In this document: positions 1 to 7,334 of the stretch, in pieces | Position numbering within the stretch: position 1 is the stretch's first letter | Layout: each line of letters opens with the position of its first letter | Assembly (NCBI GenBank): GCA_021812865.1 | Contig: JAKAMP010000037.1 | Coordinates: 1 to 10,806 of the forward strand | DNA from: Bacteroidota bacterium | GTDB taxonomy: Bacteria > Bacteroidota > Bacteroidia > Bacteroidales > JAAYUG01 | Direction: 5' to 3' | Length of the DNA stretch: 10,806 nucleotides | Program-made: the position numbers and the translations under genes | The notes under the pieces: model-generated | Told to the model about the DNA's origin: nothing | The model's input: only the letters and a program-made list of their open reading frames with translations | Databases searched by the model: none

Positions 1-330
1 GCCGGTATAGATCAGAAGAAAATCGGCATTTTCGATCTGATCACGGTTCTTCTGAAGAATGGTTGGCGTAATTTCTCCTGCCCCCTGTGCGTTTAAAACC
101 CATGCCTTTCCTGCAAACGAGGCAACGCTGAATAGCTCAAGCGACTTTCCACCCGGGAGCATATGGGCAGGGGCATCCATGTGCGTGCCGGTATGAGAAA
201 GCATGGTAAGGAGTGTTTCCTGAAAACCGTGTTTCTGTACCGTAAATGGTGTGTTTAATACGGGCTGACTCATTCCAGGGAAAACAGGCATCCCCTCATG
301 AATCTCGTGTGAAAGATCAAAAATTTCCAT
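1..330 (-). CDS. Cyclase / kynurenine formamidase-like metal hydrolase (3' part outside window)
   Basis: The 110 N-terminal residues are visible, starting at the ATG at 330-328 (MEIFDLSHEIHEGMPVFPGM) and open to the window edge. Residues 46-56 read HTGTHMDAPAH, the HxGTHxDxPxH metal-binding signature of the cyclase family (PF04199), which includes KynB-type arylformamidases and isatin hydrolase. The opening I-x-D-L-S-H and the G-M-P-x-(F/W/Y)-P-G segment are also typical. The family hydrolyses amide or lactam bonds using a divalent metal, usually in the cytoplasm; no signal peptide is seen. The substrate cannot be told from this fragment, and no tryptophan-catabolism genes lie nearby. It sits 56 bases downstream of the CoA-binding protein gene on the same strand, so the two may be co-transcribed. 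The full-length family is about 200-260 residues, so roughly half is missing. Confidence 0.88.
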   Translation of the reverse strand, partial: MEIFDLSHEIHEGMPVFPGMSQPVLNTPFTVQKHGFQETLLTMLSHTGTHMDAPAHMLPGGKSLELFSVASFAGKAWVLNAQGAGEITPTILQKNRDQIENADFLLIYTG

Positions 331-386
331 CTTGTTCAATTAAGGCAATTTCAAAATACTATGCATTGATAAAGGCTGCAGGAAAA

Positions 387-839
387 CTACTTTGGCAGTC
401 CTCCGAATAATTTTCTCAACCTGCGGTGAAACTTGTGAAAACTCTTTACCGGCTCGGCATACATCATAATGCATTCACCGTATACCAGGCTGATGCCTTT
501 TTGTTTTGCCATCGCTATGGCTTCCGGAGTCTCTGATTTTTGCTGAATCCAGATATGCTGAAATCCTTTTGCAATAGCCTCTTCCATAACCTGGCCTGTC
601 GAACCGGCCGGAGTGACAATATACAAATGGGTGAGATGAGGGGGCAAGTCTGCCACACGGGCATAGCACTTTCTTTCGTCAATGCTTTCTGCATGCGGGT
701 TAACCGGATACAGGGTAAATCCCTTGGCCAGCAGTTCGCTGAATACCCTGTAGCCAAAGTGCTGATTGTTGCGCGAAACGCCTGCAATGGCAATTTCATT
801 GGCGGAAAGAAAATCATTGATGGATTGCCGGATGGTCAT
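387..839 (-). CDS. CoA-binding domain protein (COG1832 / CoA_binding_2)
   Basis: This 150-residue protein is a single Rossmann-type CoA-binding domain. Residues 16-32 (IAIAGVSRNNQHFGYRV) are the glycine-rich nucleotide-binding loop with the usual GxSRxxxxFG pattern. LYPVNPHAESIDERKCYARVADLP (43-66) is the second-strand region characteristic of the family, and YGECIMMY (120-127) is the conserved C-terminal turn with its cysteine. The length is normal for stand-alone members, which resemble the CoA-binding domain of succinyl-CoA synthetase alpha but lack the ligase part. The biochemical role of these short proteins is not well defined; binding of CoA or an acyl-CoA is inferred from the fold. 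The C-terminus is basic (KFHRRLRKLFGGLPK). It is the upstream member of a possible two-gene unit with the hydrolase at 330-1. Confidence 0.88.
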   Translation of the reverse strand: MTIRQSINDFLSANEIAIAGVSRNNQHFGYRVFSELLAKGFTLYPVNPHAESIDERKCYARVADLPPHLTHLYIVTPAGSTGQVMEEAIAKGFQHIWIQQKSETPEAIAMAKQKGISLVYGECIMMYAEPVKSFHKFHRRLRKLFGGLPK

Positions 840-940
840 ATTTTTGCAGTTTTAGGGTTACAATGGCGGTGGTATGTACTGGAAAGGTCTCTCAGGGGCA
901 TGATCATTCTTAAATGTACCGCATTCTCATGTAAATGTAT

Positions 941-948
941 TAAGTTTG
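941..948 (+). promoter_or_regulatory. Candidate Bacteroidota -7 box for the vWA gene
   Basis: TAAGTTTG matches the Bacteroidota -7 consensus TAnnTTTG exactly and lies 18 bases before the ATG at 967, which would give a short 5' leader of about 15 bases. No clear TTTG/TTG -33 element is visible at the usual distance. The TTG at 946, which would give a seven-residue longer protein, falls inside this box; that is one reason to prefer the ATG at 967. Confidence 0.45.
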
Positions 949-966
949 TTTGAGGGAGCCAAAAAC

Positions 967-2277
967 ATGATTCGATTATTGGCCATTTTGATCCTTTTTC
1001 CCGGAATCCTCCTGAAGGTTTCTGACCTGGGAGCGCAGGGCCCCCACATGAATCTTCCTGTGAAAGAGTACAATTTCGGAAGGGTGGCAAATGTGCAGTA
1101 TCCTCCGGCTGCCTTTGAATTTCAAAATACAGGAGATGCCCCATTGACGATCCTCATGGTGCAGGCCAATCCGGGGGTGAATATTAATTTCCCCCGCAGA
1201 TTTATTCAACCAGGGGAACATGATTATCTCTATGTTTATCCCAGGGGAAATTCTCCCGGCCCGTTCAAAGAAGATATCCGTATATTTACCAACGCTTCCG
1301 ACAGCCCCCTGCTCATTTCCGTTAAAGGGGAGAGAATAAGCATTTTGAATTGTTTTCCCGATGCTTCAGATATGACCATCAGAACGGTTTATGTGGTTAA
1401 CAAAATTTCCAGGGAACCGGTTTCCGGTGCAGCGCTGTCGTTCATTCATAATAACCAGGACCAAATTTCTTCAAAAACAGGAAGAAGGGGAAGTGTAAAT
1501 GTGTCGCTAAAAATCGGGCTGTATGCTGCCCACATCAGCAGGGAGGGATTTGCTGATCTGGCCGATACCTTTTTCCTGGCAAAATCGGTTCCTGAATTGT
1601 ATTTTGAATTGTTGCCCCTGAAGGCGAATTCAAAGCCTGACAGGAAATTGGATGCACAGCCAACAGAACCGTCCGATTCATCACTGCTGCCCGTAAACCT
1701 ATATGCCTCCAATAACATAGTCTTTCTGATCGACATATCCCAGTCAATGAGCAGGGAGGGCAAGATAGAAACCCTGAAAAAGTCAATCGTCTCCCTGTTT
1801 GCTGCCTTGCGCAACATTGACAAGGTATCGCTACTCACTTATGCCACCGAACCTAAGTTGGTAATGCTATCTGTCAATGGAATGGAAAAGGAGATGCTCG
1901 AAAAGCAGGTTGAGAAACTGATGCCGCAGGGGACTACCAATGGGTTGAAATGACTGGAATCTGCATTCGATGTCGCAAAGGACAGTTTCATTCCCGGGGG
2001 TAACAACCAGGTGATCATTGCCACTGATGGGCTATTCAGCGAAAATAAAAACGCGGAGCAGCAACTGTTGAAATTAATAAATGACAATGCAGCCAGGGGA
2101 ATCAGGCTTTCGGTGGTCGGATTTGGGATAAGCCAGGCGGCCTCTGATCGCATGAAAAAAATGGCCGGTGCCGGAAACGGATCTTACATACCTGTGAATG
2201 GTTCCGGTTCCGGTGACAGCTTCCTGCTCGATGAAATCCGGAACCAGTCCAGGATAAAAAATAGGGAGGAAAAATAA
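967..2277 (+). pseudogene. Secreted DUF1573-like + von Willebrand A domain protein, interrupted by in-frame TGA at 1951-1953
   Basis: The ATG at 967 gives MIRLLAILILFPGILLKVSDLGAQ, a signal peptide with a probable cut near residue 24. Residues about 30-120 resemble DUF1573/Hydin-type Ig-like domains (VKEYNFGRVANVQ, FQNTGDAPLTI, FIQPGE). Residues about 138-205 look like a carboxypeptidase-regulatory-like fold (VSGAALSF to ISREGF). A von Willebrand A domain follows with MIDAS motif DISQS at 256-260, GTTNG at 322-326 and ATDG at 352-355. Codon 329 is TGA. The frame is unbroken afterwards (LESAFDVAKDSFIPGGNNQVIIATDG) to the TAA at 2275-2277, so both halves of the domain are in one frame. In related vWA proteins a glycine is common at this point, and GGA to TGA is a one-base change. 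A recent nonsense mutation, a base error or leaky readthrough could all explain it. Without readthrough the product has 328 residues and lacks the MIDAS aspartate loop. The family usually mediates protein-protein contacts in the periplasm or envelope. Confidence 0.8.
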
Positions 2278-2513
2278 TGTTCAGTCTATTTAGAAAAAAG
2301 GAAAAGCCCTTTCAGCTCGAAGACCTGGAAGGACATGCCCTGAAACCGGGCGATAAGGTATTGTCTTTGCGCTATGATCTTGGGGAATGCGTTATAGTGG
2401 GGAAGGAGCAAAGCATTGAATATGAATCGCTGAAGACTGGCGAGCTCGTTCACTATGCAAAAATGATCGATGCCGCCTCTGGCAGGCAGAAAGTGCGAAA
2501 GATATCAGGTTAA
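2277..2513 (+). CDS. Small protein of unknown function, coupled to the vWA gene
   Basis: A 78-residue protein (MFSLFRKKEKPFQLEDLEGH...) with no family I recognise. The ATG at 2277 shares its A with the TAA of the vWA gene (TAATG), a typical translational-coupling arrangement, so it probably depends on transcription and perhaps translation of that gene. It has no signal peptide or membrane segment. After a basic start (FRKKEK), residues 20-76 alternate hydrophobic and polar residues around glycines (LKPGDKVLSLRYDLGECVIVG, IEYESLKTGELVHYAKMID), suggesting a small beta barrel of the SH3/KOW/Tudor kind. That fold is an inference from pattern only. Its last 9 bases overlap the 3' end of the convergent HD hydrolase gene. 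A functional assignment is not possible from the sequence. Confidence 0.68.
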   Translation: MFSLFRKKEKPFQLEDLEGHALKPGDKVLSLRYDLGECVIVGKEQSIEYESLKTGELVHYAKMIDAASGRQKVRKISG

Positions 2514-3080
2514 GCTTCCGGCAAGGCCAATGGCCGGCGCAACCTTGCGCATTCCGGCAATGGTTTCCTGAATGAGAAATTCAATATCTACGCCAAGCAT
2601 CTGTGCGCCTTTTTCTATGACCTCCCTGTTGGCTCCGGCAGCGAAGGTCTTTACTTTCCATTTTTTCTTCACCGAACCGGCCTCCATATCCAGTATGCTC
2701 TTGCCTGGCCTTACCAGGGCGCTTGCGGTTACCAGGCCGGTGAGTTCATCCACTGCATACAGCACCTTTTCCATCCTTTCAACAGGTTCAACGTCGGTGC
2801 AGATTCCCCAGCCGTGACTGATGATGGCCCTGATGTACTCAGGCGGCCAGTTTCCCTCTTCCAGTATCTTTTTTGTCATTGCGCAATGCTGACCGGGATA
2901 TTGTTCATAATCCAGGTCATGAGCCAAGCCTATAATTCCCCATTTTTCTTCTTCTTCACCATACAGCGCAGCAAAATGTCTCATCACGGCTTCTACAGCC
3001 AGGGCATGTTTGATAAGGCTGTCGCCCGAATTATATTTTTTCAGCAAAACAAAAGCTTCGTCACGCGTAGGAACTGGCAT
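2505..3080 (-). CDS. HD-domain phosphohydrolase family protein
   Basis: A 191-residue cytoplasmic protein with the HD-superfamily metal ligands in order: H25 in LIKHALAVEAVM, the H54-D55 pair in GLAHDLDYE, H89 in IISHGWG and D111 in YAVDELTGLV. This arrangement matches predicted HD hydrolases of the COG2316 type, metal-dependent phosphohydrolases whose substrate is usually unknown; the length is typical. The remainder (KKKWKVKTFAAGANREVIEKGAQMLG) is helical and lacks a second domain. The gene is the last of the minus-strand run from 7113, starting 24 bases after the stop of the Ig-like repeat protein, so operon membership is likely. Its TGA stop overlaps the end of the plus-strand small gene by 9 bases. 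A role in nucleotide turnover connected to the SiaA/SiaC pair upstream would be speculation. Confidence 0.88.
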   Translation of the reverse strand: MPVPTRDEAFVLLKKYNSGDSLIKHALAVEAVMRHFAALYGEEEEKWGIIGLAHDLDYEQYPGQHCAMTKKILEEGNWPPEYIRAIISHGWGICTDVEPVERMEKVLYAVDELTGLVTASALVRPGKSILDMEAGSVKKKWKVKTFAAGANREVIEKGAQMLGVDIEFLIQETIAGMRKVAPAIGLAGSLT

Positions 3081-3104
3081 GATATACAGGTTGATACGAT
3101 AATA

Positions 3105-4856
3105 TTACTGAATGTTCGCAATGACAAAATCAAGGTCCTTTTCCGTGGCATTACCTAAACGGTCAAGGGCCTTCACCTTTACATTATAGGCGCCGGTTTT
3201 TTTGAATGAACTGATCATTCCCTGGTAACTTTGCTCCCTGGAACCGTTAACGATGTAGGATAGTCTGTCAAGACCAACCTTGTTATCAGTGGAACTGAGG
3301 AATAACATGGCAAACGGAGGGTATCTATCAAGCATTTTGCCGTCAATTTTCTCTTCACCCCTGGGAGCAATGCTGAAACGGCTGAAAATCTCCGGTCCCG
3401 TATTGTCAACAATGGCGAGGAAACTTTCCTGATTGGTGTTGTCAACATTGTCGTAACCGATGAAATGCACCACATGCCTGCCTTCCTTTTCTATCTTGAG
3501 CGGGGAGCTGTAGGTCTGGTAATTTTCATCATCCACTTTGTATTCAATATGGTTCATGCCTGATTCGTCATCGAACCCGCGAAGCTTTATATCAGTATGA
3601 CTGCTGATGAAGAGTGTATCATCCATTTTAAATACAGGTCCTTTGAAACTGAACATAAGGCGTGGACCGCTAATGTCAATGTAAGAACTCGTCGATTCGG
3701 TTTTTTGGGCACCTTCATCAGTGCTCTTATTATTCACATTATCCAAAGCGTACGCTTTGATATTGAATGCGCCATTGATATCAGCCGGATAGAAAGGCTT
3801 GTCGTATTGCTTGTAAGGGCCTCCATTCACACTGTAATATACCGCTTTGATTCCCGATTTATTGTCGAAAGTGGTGAGTTTAACCAGGGTTTTGCCCGAA
3901 GCATACTCTTTTCCATTGGAAACGAAACTATGGCCGATAAATTCCTTCACAATGATCGGAGGGGTTTTATCAACATAAAAGGTGAAGGTCTGCTCCTGTG
4001 TATTATTGTCAAGGTCGTCAGTCGCATAGTAATGAATGGTGTGTTCTCCTTGTTCCAGAAATGCAGCATTGACAGGATACTGGTAAGATTTGTATGTGCC
4101 GCTGTCAAGTTTGTACATGAGCTCGGCAATCCCGGAAACAGTGTCCCTGGAGGCCAGAACAATCCTGCTTCTTCCAGAAAGCATGTTTTCAAACCGGTCG
4201 CCTTCAATTACGAGGGAAAGATGCGGTGCTGATTCGTCGATGACGAAAACCTTGGATTTGACCAACTCCATATTCCCCACCCGATCCGTAGCATAATACT
4301 TAAGGGTGTACTCTTTTTCTTTATCAAGCTGGATGGGCGATTCATATATTTGGTATGGAGCCCCGTCAAGTGAATAATAGATATGGTCTACTCCTGAACA
4401 TTCATCGAATGCATAAAGTTTTACCATCACGGGTCCGTTCGCGTAAATCTTACCGTTTTTTTCCCTGGTAATCTTTTTCCTGTTCTCGTATTTAATTTGG
4501 GTAAAAGGAGGTTTGCTGTCGGCATAGACCTCAAAAACAATATCTTCGAGCGGCTGAACCACTTTCTTTGTAACCGTATCTACTGCAGAAGGGGTGCGGA
4601 TGGTATTCAAACCCTCCGCATCGAGATACATGGGGTTGGTATACTTTGGGGTATGTTCGCTCTTCAACAAATAGGAGGGACTGCTATCGTCAGGTGAGGT
4701 GGAAATCTTAAGGTAGAGAGGCAGTGATTTATTGATATACATTTTCCCCTCCGGTGATACATAAATCCTGGGCTGTGGTTTGATCTGTTCCTGAGCGTAT
4801 GCGTATAAGCTGACAAATAAAAGCACGATGAGTGGGAACAACCTGTGGAATTTCAT
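3105..4856 (-). CDS. Exported OmpL47/Ig-like repeat protein, five repeats
   Basis: A 583-residue protein with a clear signal peptide (MKFHRLFPLIVLLFVSLYAYA, cut before QEQ at 21-22). After an N-terminal segment (22-110) come five beta-sandwich repeats of about 90-100 residues at roughly 111-210, 211-300, 301-398, 399-488 and 489-583. Each carries the pattern (F/S)D-x-x-(S/V)G(I/V/M/L)-x-x-(I/L)-x-Y-x-(L/V)(D/N)-G followed by a Y-x-x-Y/P stretch, then Y-x-(A/G)-x-D-x-(V/L)-(D/G)-N, and the first four end in (V/I)D-x-(S/T)-(A/P/G)-P. This matches the OmpL47-type beta-barrel or related Ig-like domains seen in bacterial surface proteins. No lipobox, LPXTG or type IX sorting domain is evident, so the final location (periplasm, outer membrane or secreted) is open. 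It starts 16 bases after the siaC-like stop and ends 24 bases before the HD gene, implying co-transcription. Acidic D/N loops could bind calcium, but that is inference. Confidence 0.82.
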   Translation of the reverse strand: MKFHRLFPLIVLLFVSLYAYAQEQIKPQPRIYVSPEGKMYINKSLPLYLKISTSPDDSSPSYLLKSEHTPKYTNPMYLDAEGLNTIRTPSAVDTVTKKVVQPLEDIVFEVYADSKPPFTQIKYENRKKITREKNGKIYANGPVMVKLYAFDECSGVDHIYYSLDGAPYQIYESPIQLDKEKEYTLKYYATDRVGNMELVKSKVFVIDESAPHLSLVIEGDRFENMLSGRSRIVLASRDTVSGIAELMYKLDSGTYKSYQYPVNAAFLEQGEHTIHYYATDDLDNNTQEQTFTFYVDKTPPIIVKEFIGHSFVSNGKEYASGKTLVKLTTFDNKSGIKAVYYSVNGGPYKQYDKPFYPADINGAFNIKAYALDNVNNKSTDEGAQKTESTSSYIDISGPRLMFSFKGPVFKMDDTLFISSHTDIKLRGFDDESGMNHIEYKVDDENYQTYSSPLKIEKEGRHVVHFIGYDNVDNTNQESFLAIVDNTGPEIFSRFSIAPRGEEKIDGKMLDRYPPFAMLFLSSTDNKVGLDRLSYIVNGSREQSYQGMISSFKKTGAYNVKVKALDRLGNATEKDLDFVIANIQ

Positions 4857-4872
4857 AGCTGCCTGTTTTGGA

Positions 4873-5265
4873 TCAGTTTGGTTTCATGACCTTAAAGGTA
4901 AAGGGAACTTTGATGATTTCTTCAAGTTCCTTGCCCATGTCGAGCATATCGTCGTCGTCTTCCATATAATGCCAGATGATTTCTACAGGGTGTCCTTTTC
5001 CGGCAATTTCTTCCAGTACTTCAAAAAGATCGGCCAGGGCCTTTGTGGAAGAGGAGTTGCAATAGTCAAGCTGCACCGATAAAACGGTTTGTGGATTGGG
5101 ATCGCTGGCATATGTTTCAAGCCAGTCGATTACCGGAGAATAGAAGCTGATGGCTTCCTCAGGAAGGGATTGGCCATGAATTTCAAACAATCCTTTGCCC
5201 TTATCCATGATGATAGTTGGACACTCATTTGAGCCAATTATAACCAAAGGTTCCATAGCGTTCAT
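4873..5265 (-). CDS. siaC: SiaC-like regulatory phosphoprotein (DUF1987)
   Basis: A 130-residue cytoplasmic protein with the DUF1987/SiaC layout: an N-terminal strand pair (PTIIMDKGKGLFEIHGQSLPEEAISFYSPVIDWLETY, 17-52), the central LDYCNSSSTKALADLFEVLEE (67-87) and an acidic C-terminal part (WHYMEDDDDMLDMGKELEEII). T74 in SSSTKAL is in the position I expect for the threonine phosphorylated in Pseudomonas SiaC. There SiaC switches between the kinase SiaB, the phosphatase SiaA and the diguanylate cyclase SiaD. The protein fold resembles anti-sigma-factor antagonists (STAS-like). The upstream neighbour is a SpoIIE-type phosphatase, the expected partner. The start at 5265 gives MNAMEPLVI; the second ATG at 5256 gives MEPLVI and fits the family better from memory. 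It lies 84 bases after the phosphatase stop and 16 before the next gene. No SiaB or SiaD gene is visible. Confidence 0.85.
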   Translation of the reverse strand: MNAMEPLVIIGSNECPTIIMDKGKGLFEIHGQSLPEEAISFYSPVIDWLETYASDPNPQTVLSVQLDYCNSSSTKALADLFEVLEEIAGKGHPVEIIWHYMEDDDDMLDMGKELEEIIKVPFTFKVMKPN

Positions 5266-5349
5266 ACTAACTGGCGGTTCCCAATTGCAACCGAAAATAT
5301 AAAATTATTCCGAATCATGAATAGTATTTTTTATGTATCTTCGAATCCA

Positions 5350-7113
5350 CTAAAAACGAATACCAGCCACGAGTATATCATCCCTTTGCGGATAGCTGCC
5401 CATCCACTTATTTATATTGGTTTCAAGGATTTCCTTTTGTTCCGACATGGGTTGTTCATGGATACTCAGCAGCAATTGTCTGAAGTTTCTCGATAAATAT
5501 TTTCGCCCCTGGGAACCTCCAACCTGATCAGAAAAACCATCTGTAAAAAGGTAAATCCTGTCATTCTTCTCGATCTGAATCTGGTGGTTTGTGAAAGAGC
5601 GGTCGGCCAGGCGGTGAATACTGATCGGCATCCTGTCCGCTTCATATACTTTCATCTCCCTGTTTCTGATCAGGTACAGGGAGTTGTGGGCTCCGGCATA
5701 CTGCAGGGTTCCCGATTCGGTATCCCATATTACCAGCGCAATATCCATTCCGTCTTTGGATTCTTTTCTGATACCTGACTGATGAAGTGAACTGATAATG
5801 TGAGCGCGCAACCGGTCAAGCACTTCTCCTGCGGCTACTTCAGTCATCGTTCCTGAAATACTGCCTGCGATTTCATTCAGGTAGGAAATGCCGAGCATAC
5901 TCATGAAAGCGCCTGGTACCCCGTGGCCGGTGCAGTCAACCGCAGCCAGGAAAATCCTCGTTTCATTTCCCGAAATCCAGAAAAAATCACCGCTCACCAA
6001 CTCCCGTGGTTTGAAAAATACAAAATGTTCGGGTAATCGCTCAACAAGATCAGGGCGTGGTATGAGAACCGCCTTCTGTATTCTGTTAGCATAATGTATA
6101 CTGTCGTCAATCTTCTGTTTTTGAACGCTGATCTCTTCATTCTTGGCAGCTAGCACAATATTTGCCTTCTTCTTATTCTGAAACTGGATGAAGATCAGCA
6201 CGGCAATGACCAGCAGCAGCAAAATGCCGGCAGCAAGCGCAAAGGTAAAAATACGCTGGCTTTTCAAACGTGCTGCCTGTTCGGCCAACGACATGTTCTG
6301 CAATTCCTTCTCCTTGTTCAGCAATTCAATCTGCATCTGTCTTGCCCTGCTTACTTCCATTACCTGGTTCAATGTATCAACCGTGTTCTGCAATTGGGTT
6401 TCCTTCACCGTTTTTTCCGCTTCAGCTAATCTTGCCCGCTGGTCGGCCATGTCAAGTTCCTGTTGCTGCAAATGCTTCTGAAGGGTGGTGTATAACCCAT
6501 TGTACTCGAGCGATTTTGCTGAATTGCCAAGCTTGTCGTAATTCTCTGCCAGCATGCCGTAACAGGTTCTAAGGCTTTTCAGATCGTTCATCTCTGTGGT
6601 AAGGGTTACGGCTTCCTCGATGTACTTATTGGACTCCGCATACTGCTTCATATTTTGAAGCGTCAGTCCAAGATTGATCAGATCATATGAAATGTCGACC
6701 TTCTTTGACATTTCCCGGTTGTATTGCAGGCTTTTCTTGAAATGTTCCAGGGCCGAAGGATAATCCCCTGCCTCAGAATATATAATGCCCAGGTTGCTGT
6801 TCAACTGTCTGATGGCATTCTTATTCCCGATCTTTTCATTGATGGCAATCGCTTTATTGATATAATCCACAGCCTCCCTGGTGGAATTGTTCGACCAATA
6901 CAGGTTGGCAACCATATACAGGTATTTTACCTGTTCATATTCATTATTCAGTTGCTCATATTTGGCAATTTCCTGTTTGTACTGATCAATCTTGGCCTGG
7001 TCAGAGGCCTTCACAGATGCACTGCTTAATTGACCGAAAACAGGAACAGTTCCCCACAGTACCATCAGAAAAATGCAGGTGAGAAAAATATTTAACCCAT
7101 TCCTTTTACGCAT
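5350..7113 (-). CDS. SiaA-like TPR / transmembrane / SpoIIE-type serine-threonine phosphatase
   Basis: A 587-residue sensor phosphatase. A signal sequence (LNIFLTCIFLMVLWGTVPVFGQ, 7-28) is followed by tetratricopeptide repeats at about 60-210 (for example NSNLGIIYSEAGDYPSALEHFKKSLQYN, 105-132), a coiled coil at about 213-285, one transmembrane helix at 288-311 and a short linker (VLAAKNEEISVQKQKIDDSIHYANRIQ). The PPM/SpoIIE domain occupies about 335-587, with metal-binding aspartates in LVSGDFFW (D376), VDCTGHGVPGAFMS (D393), DGMDIAL (D457), FTDGFSDQ (D525) and QRDDILVAG (D578/D579). All key acidic residues appear intact, so it should be active. The TPRs would be periplasmic and the catalytic domain cytoplasmic. 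Pairing with the downstream SiaC-like gene suggests it dephosphorylates that protein. In Pseudomonas SiaA the sensor is a HAMP-containing extracellular domain, not TPRs. It is the first gene of the likely four-gene minus-strand operon. Confidence 0.9.
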   Translation of the reverse strand: MRKRNGLNIFLTCIFLMVLWGTVPVFGQLSSASVKASDQAKIDQYKQEIAKYEQLNNEYEQVKYLYMVANLYWSNNSTREAVDYINKAIAINEKIGNKNAIRQLNSNLGIIYSEAGDYPSALEHFKKSLQYNREMSKKVDISYDLINLGLTLQNMKQYAESNKYIEEAVTLTTEMNDLKSLRTCYGMLAENYDKLGNSAKSLEYNGLYTTLQKHLQQQELDMADQRARLAEAEKTVKETQLQNTVDTLNQVMEVSRARQMQIELLNKEKELQNMSLAEQAARLKSQRIFTFALAAGILLLLVIAVLIFIQFQNKKKANIVLAAKNEEISVQKQKIDDSIHYANRIQKAVLIPRPDLVERLPEHFVFFKPRELVSGDFFWISGNETRIFLAAVDCTGHGVPGAFMSMLGISYLNEIAGSISGTMTEVAAGEVLDRLRAHIISSLHQSGIRKESKDGMDIALVIWDTESGTLQYAGAHNSLYLIRNREMKVYEADRMPISIHRLADRSFTNHQIQIEKNDRIYLFTDGFSDQVGGSQGRKYLSRNFRQLLLSIHEQPMSEQKEILETNINKWMGSYPQRDDILVAGIRF

Positions 7114-7334
7114 AGATCAACCTGAATGATGTGTCACAAATATGTAAGCTATTGTATAGGAGTGTTTTATATTTACATTGCCTGATTTATCTATGTTTAA
7201 AGATAGAAAAAATTCAGTTCTGCCACGAATTGTGTTAGATAATATACGATTGTCATAATGGTTTCGTTTCATCCGATGGCATGAATTTGCAGCATCTGAT
7301 GGGAATTTTATATTTTTGAAGCAAAGATTCAACC
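7114..7334. other. Divergent intergenic region with two CATCnGATGG motifs
   Basis: This 221-base gap separates the start of the SpoIIE phosphatase gene (minus) from the GroES-like gene (plus). It is AT-rich. The right part holds the promoter of the GroES-like gene and two copies of CATC(C/T)GATGG, at 7270-7279 and 7293-7302, each an inverted repeat and spaced 23 bases start to start. The minus-strand promoter is not clear; CATATTTG near 7145-7138 is one base from the -7 consensus. A minus-strand open frame across most of the gap (71 codons) shows no recognisable protein and is not called. Confidence 0.5.
7286..7318 (+). promoter_or_regulatory. Bacteroidota-type promoter of the GroES-like gene
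   Basis: A -33 element TTTG (7286-7289) and a perfect -7 box TATTTTTG (7311-7318, consensus TAnnTTTG) are separated by 21 bases, close to the usual spacing. Transcription would begin near 7322, leaving about 13 bases before the ATG at 7335. One copy of the CATCnGATGG motif lies in the spacer between the two boxes. Confidence 0.62.

Noticed and set aside
540..953. 137-codon plus-strand open frame
   Set aside because: It lies opposite the CoA-binding protein gene, has no family resemblance and runs into the promoter region of the vWA gene.
1951..1953. TGA read as glycine or selenocysteine by an altered code
   Set aside because: Several genes in the window end normally in TGA, and no selenocysteine insertion hairpin or expected Cys/Sec position is apparent.
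2525..2550. GGCCAATGGCC and GCGCAAccTTGCGC inverted repeats as a terminator for the small plus-strand gene
   Set aside because: They lie in the coding end of the HD gene, conserved-looking protein sequence explains them, and no T run follows.
3597..4232. 211-codon plus-strand open frame
   Set aside because: It is antisense to the Ig-like repeat protein, whose repeats and signal peptide are clear; no recognisable domain.
7117..7332. 71-codon minus-strand frame in the intergenic gap
   Set aside because: The gap carries promoter signals and the peptide has no recognisable features; chance frame in AT-rich DNA is more likely.
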